From Paraburkholderia franconis (GTDB taxonomy: Bacteria > Pseudomonadota > Gammaproteobacteria > Burkholderiales > Burkholderiaceae): a stretch of 64,000 nucleotides of DNA. The notes below the pieces were generated by a model, which saw only the letters and a program-made list of their open reading frames with translations, searched no databases and was not told where the DNA came from. The position numbers were made by a program, and so were the translations under genes. The stretch covers positions 1 to 64,000 of the forward strand of contig NZ_WHNP01000042.1 of assembly GCF_009362735.1 (NCBI RefSeq), in the 5' to 3' direction. Below, in pieces: positions 61,008 to 64,000 of this stretch (within the stretch, counting starts at the first letter, position 1; each line of letters begins with the position of its first letter).

Positions 61008-62246
61008 TCAGAGTTCAGCGAGCGCGGTGGTCAGACGGCGAATTGCTTCGTCCACGGTGGAACGCGGACAGCCAAGGTTTGCGCGCATGTACCCATGCCC
61101 CTCGATGCCGAACTTCGGCCCGTTGTCCAGCCACAGTCGCGCGCCCGTCAGCATGAAATGCTTGAGGACGTCGGGGTCCATCGCCAGTCCCCGGCAATCC
61201 ATCCAGGCAAGGTAGAGCGAATCGGCAGGTAAAACCTCGATCTTCGACGTGAGGCTGTGGACCGCATTTCGGAAGTACGTGTGATTTGCACGCAGATACC
61301 GCAGTAACTCTTCGAGCCACGGCTCACCGCGAGAATAAGCAGCTTCGGCGGCGACCATTCCCAGCGTGTTGACGGATGAGTACATGTTCCTGTCAAACTG
61401 CCGACGTAATTCTTCGCGAACGCAGCGGTTGGGCACGAAGAGATTGGCGCTCTGAAGTCCCGGCAGGTTGAAAGTCTTGCTCGGCGCGGTGCAGGTGATG
61501 CTGTTCTCCGCAAACGCTTTCCCGAGCGACGCAAACGGGATGTGTTTCTTGAATGGATTCACGATGAGATCCTGGTGAATCTCGTCTGAAATCACGAGCA
61601 CGCCATGCCGCAGGCAGATTTCCCCCATCGCACGCAGTTCGCCTTCCGACCAGACGTTGCCCGTCGGATTGTGCGGATTGCTCAGAATGAAGAGTTTCGT
61701 GTTGTGCCTGATCGCTGCTTCGAATGCCTTTTCGTCAAAGCGATATACGGTTCCCGTGCGCTCGAGCGGCGCACAGGTCAGCTGGCGCCCGTTCAGCAGA
61801 ACATCGTCGTGGAAATGCGCATACACGGGCGGCTGAATCAGGACCGAGTCACCCGGCGAAGAGAACGCCTGGATGGCCGTTTTCAACGCGGTGATGATGC
61901 CGCTGGTTTGAAGCACCCACTCGCTCGGGACCTCCCAGCCAAAGCGCTTTGCCTGCCAGCCGGTTATTGCGCAGACGTAGCTCTCGGTCGCTCCGCGCGA
62001 ATACCCGAATACACCGAACTCAACTGCCTCATGCAGTGCACCGATGACGACTTGCGGCGCCCTGAAATCCATATCCGCCACCCACATCGGCAGCGGATCG
62101 GCCGCGAATTCTTGTGCCGTCAGCAACTTCTCGCCGAACGCCCACTTGAGTGAATTGGAGCTTTTGCGGTCGATAACTTCATCAAAAATCGATCCGACTT
62201 TTCCGGCACCTGCGCCGCTTGCTGGCGTTTCACAATGGAGCTTCAC
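61008..62246 (-). CDS. MalY/PatB-family C-S lyase (aminotransferase class I/II fold)
   Basis: 412-aa PLP enzyme. Typical MalY/PatB blocks: the N-terminal IDRKSSNSLKWAFGE, PMWVADMDF, the GYSRGATESYVCAITGW segment, NPHNPTGNVW, SDEIHQDL, PLP-lysine in APSKTFNLPGLQSAN and C-terminal MRANLGCPR (carboxylate-binding Arg). Cleaves cystathionine or cysteine conjugates to pyruvate, ammonia and a thiol. Preceded on its strand by decayed DNA, followed by the permease gene; co-transcription is possible but the gap is 414 nt. Confidence 0.9.
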   Translation of the reverse strand: MKLHCETPASGAGAGKVGSIFDEVIDRKSSNSLKWAFGEKLLTAQEFAADPLPMWVADMDFRAPQVVIGALHEAVEFGVFGYSRGATESYVCAITGWQAKRFGWEVPSEWVLQTSGIITALKTAIQAFSSPGDSVLIQPPVYAHFHDDVLLNGRQLTCAPLERTGTVYRFDEKAFEAAIRHNTKLFILSNPHNPTGNVWSEGELRAMGEICLRHGVLVISDEIHQDLIVNPFKKHIPFASLGKAFAENSITCTAPSKTFNLPGLQSANLFVPNRCVREELRRQFDRNMYSSVNTLGMVAAEAAYSRGEPWLEELLRYLRANHTYFRNAVHSLTSKIEVLPADSLYLAWMDCRGLAMDPDVLKHFMLTGARLWLDNGPKFGIEGHGYMRANLGCPRSTVDEAIRRLTTALAEL

Positions 62247-63152
62247 GATGACTTCCGTTCGCGGTAGACGGCACGCCGGCGGCGTGACCTCGTATTGCAG
62301 CTAGAGTAGCAGCGCGAATTTCCTGGCAACAATGGTATGTTCTCATGGAGCAGTGAGCATAGCTCATGGATGCCCGCCCGCCTTGTGCACGAGGGAGACC
62401 TCAGACGATGGGCACCACGAGGAATCGGGACACCATGTGTATGCCGCGATGGTTGCAACGGCTTCCCACCGTATTCGATTTTCCAAAAATACCTTCAATT
62501 GCTCGATCAGGTTGGCCGTCGACCACGATCTGCCGGTTCGACTGATCTAAGCCGTATGTGCATGCGCTGGTGCCGACCTCCATGAAGGCGACGTCGATGC
62601 ACCGATCATTGAAGTCCGGCTTTCATCGAAAAGCGACGAATAACATCGCTATTAAGATAACTTTTCCTTTTCTTCTGTCAACGGCGCGATTTCGTGGCAC
62701 AACTTGAGCGGCGCGATTCGCAACGCAATCATTCGAACTACTACACACTGATTCGACGACGAATCGTCGCTCTGCCCCGTGTTCAAAATATCGGACAGCT
62801 GTTCGGCGACCACCGAACCGATCGCGTGAATCGCATCGTGTCGCCGTCAGTCCTTCTTTCGCAAGGCGATGCATGGCTCGGACCACCGGCAACGATGTTG
62901 TTGTCCCGCACGTCGCTGGACACTGCCCTCGCGATCGGCGAGCGTATCCGGGCGGCGATTGCCAGCACCACGTTCGCCAGTGAAATCGGACGCGACGTCT
63001 CCCGCCATGACCGCAACCGTGTGGGAGCCGCATAAGGGCGTTTACATGAACGAGCGAACGCATGCATTGCATGTGAGGCACAATCATTTTGGACTATTGA
63101 CGACGTAGATCCTGAATTTCAACGCGGTGCATTGCATTCCGGTCACGTAAAA
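62247..63152. other. Decayed region, no intact gene
   Basis: Base composition drops and no long frame gives a recognisable protein. Only a possible GGDEF-domain scrap (62862-62999) can be named. The region separates the MalY gene from the transposase and looks like a graveyard of insertions. Confidence 0.45.
62862..62999 (+). pseudogene. Possible GGDEF-domain fragment
   Basis: Plus-strand reading DAWLGPPATMLLSRTSLDTA then LAIGERIRAAIASTTFASEI resembles the GGDEF core (xxRLGGDEFxxLLPxTSxxxA) and the following AERIRxxI helix of diguanylate cyclases. The GGDEF motif itself is destroyed (GPPAT). Short and degenerate; I give it modest weight. Confidence 0.4.
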
Positions 63153-64000
63153 ATGAAGGCCGTCTTGTATTGGCTTCTCGCGAGCAACGAAATTAATGGC
63201 ATCTTCCTGCCCGTGCGGAAGACATTGAACCATGTGACCGTGCGGAACAGGGCGCTACGCGTCGGCGCGCGCATTGAAGCGGTTCAGCCGGCTGCGTGTC
63301 GCGCCCCGAAGGAAGAGACGGAGTGGACCCTCACCATCGACGGAGGATTCGTTAGAGGGAGGCGCAAGTCTGAATGTTCTAGCTTCGAGGTTTTAACGGG
63401 CCGCTTGAGCGCCAGAGAGCAGACGTCACGCGTATTCGCGTTCGTGAGAGGTTGCCGGATATCGTGGACCGGCTCACCACGCTCGTGAAGGCCACAACCG
63501 GAAGCGATCAACCGAAACTGTCGGTCATAACCGATGGTGCCAATGGCCTCCAGTCAATCGCAAGTCGATTGCCGTTTTCTCCTACACCTGTTCTGGACTG
63601 GTTCCATATATCAATGCGGGTGAGGTATCTCGAGCAGATCATCAAGGGCATACATGCACAAACGGAAACGGAAAAGGCCGCCCGACGTGCGCTGATATCC
63701 CGCGTTGACAAACTGCGCTGGTGCTTCTGGCATGCCAAACTCGAGAAGGCGAAAGACAGGATGCAAGGCATCCTGCTCCTCTGTCGGGTGATCGTGCCTG
63801 AAACTCCGGGCGTTGTAGAAAGTCTGGCGCAGCTCGACTACCGAACCCGAGAGCTTGTTGAATACGTCGAAGCGAATGGCGGCTCAACGATCGACTACGG
63901 CGCACGACACCGTCGCGGCAAACCCATCTCGACCGCCACGGCCGAGTCTGCAGTGAATCAGGTGCTCAACCAGCGCATGTGCAAGCGCCAACAAATGCGT
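63153..64000 (+). pseudogene. ISKra4-family transposase, frameshifted, truncated by window end
   Basis: One frame from 63153 reads FLPVRKTLNHVTVRNRALRV then LTIDGGFVRGRRKSE and TSRVFAFV. From about 63435-63446 homology shifts to another frame: RERLPDIVDRL, LSVITDGANGLQSIA, PVLDWFHISMRV, LRWCFWHAKLEKA, YGARHRRGKPISTATAESAVN and QRMCKRQQM at the edge. The VLDWFHxxMR and ISTAxxESxVNQ motifs are characteristic of ISKra4 transposases. The single indel and missing N-terminus make it non-functional; the C-terminus lies beyond 64000. Confidence 0.85.

Noticed and set aside
1..64000. CRISPR arrays, tRNA or rRNA genes, complete prophage
   Set aside because: No regularly spaced repeats, no tRNA T-loop patterns, no phage structural genes seen; only an integrase and an IS remnant at the edges.

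Overview
The window looks like a piece of a Burkholderiales genome, most likely Paraburkholderia/Caballeronia or a near relative. The basis is GC-rich coding sequence, a Burkholderia-type trimeric porin, many LysR/GntR/AraC/Lrp regulators, and dense amino-acid and xenobiotic catabolic operons. Genus and replicon are inferences; accessory content of this kind is typical of a second chromosome or megaplasmid. I see no rRNA, tRNA, CRISPR array or replication origin.

Left edge (1-5.3 kb): a tyrosine recombinase is followed by a large class III nucleotide cyclase-AAA-TPR protein. The cyclase is bracketed by two directly oriented fragments of an integrase 3' end. From 5.8 to 15.4 kb a frameshifted LysR regulator faces a six-gene catabolic operon: M20 hydrolase, MHS-type MFS transporter, kynureninase-like PLP enzyme, VOC-bicupin fusion, SDR lacking its catalytic Tyr, and dienelactone hydrolase-SnoaL fusion. 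A strong terminator and a porin follow. The operon and the porin share a short dyad element in their upstream regions. I cannot assign the substrate.

15.8-32.4 kb (mostly minus strand) is a coherent lysine/pipecolate to 2-oxoglutarate route. It holds a short DUF1338 2-oxoadipate dioxygenase/decarboxylase (HglS-like), a YdiJ-type FAD/Fe-S D-2-hydroxyglutarate dehydrogenase, an orphan substrate-binding protein, an AmaB-like ALDH7, an AmaA-like FAD oxidoreductase split by a frameshift, an aminoadipate-type aminotransferase and an ETF pair, with a divergent LysR. A 45-bp element (37/45 identical) lies upstream of both the binding-protein gene and the aminotransferase-ETF operon, which suggests one regulon. 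A second ETF pair with a class II aldolase lies beside it.

32.6-48.5 kb is a hydantoin/ureido and amino-acid-derivative region. It holds HyuA/HyuB, a uronate dehydrogenase-like enzyme, an intact AmaA paralogue, two SDRs and a GntR/FadR regulator; then an operon of M20 amidohydrolase, N-carbamoylase-type hydrolase and diaminopropionate ammonia-lyase with an Lrp regulator, plus two more orphan binding proteins. 48.7-59 kb holds an MFS gene, an eroded redox operon with a deletion scar fusing amine-oxidase and alcohol-dehydrogenase fragments, two LysR genes, a tightly overlapping TPR-MFS-LysR operon and an AraC regulator. 59-62.3 kb has an amino-acid permease and a MalY/PatB C-S lyase. The right edge is decayed DNA: a GGDEF-like scrap and a frameshifted ISKra4-type transposase running off the window.

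Several genes are broken: the LysR at 5.8 kb, the split amaA, two permease remnants, the amine oxidase/ADH scar and the transposase. This fits an accessory region under turnover. All functional names come from motif reading without database searches.
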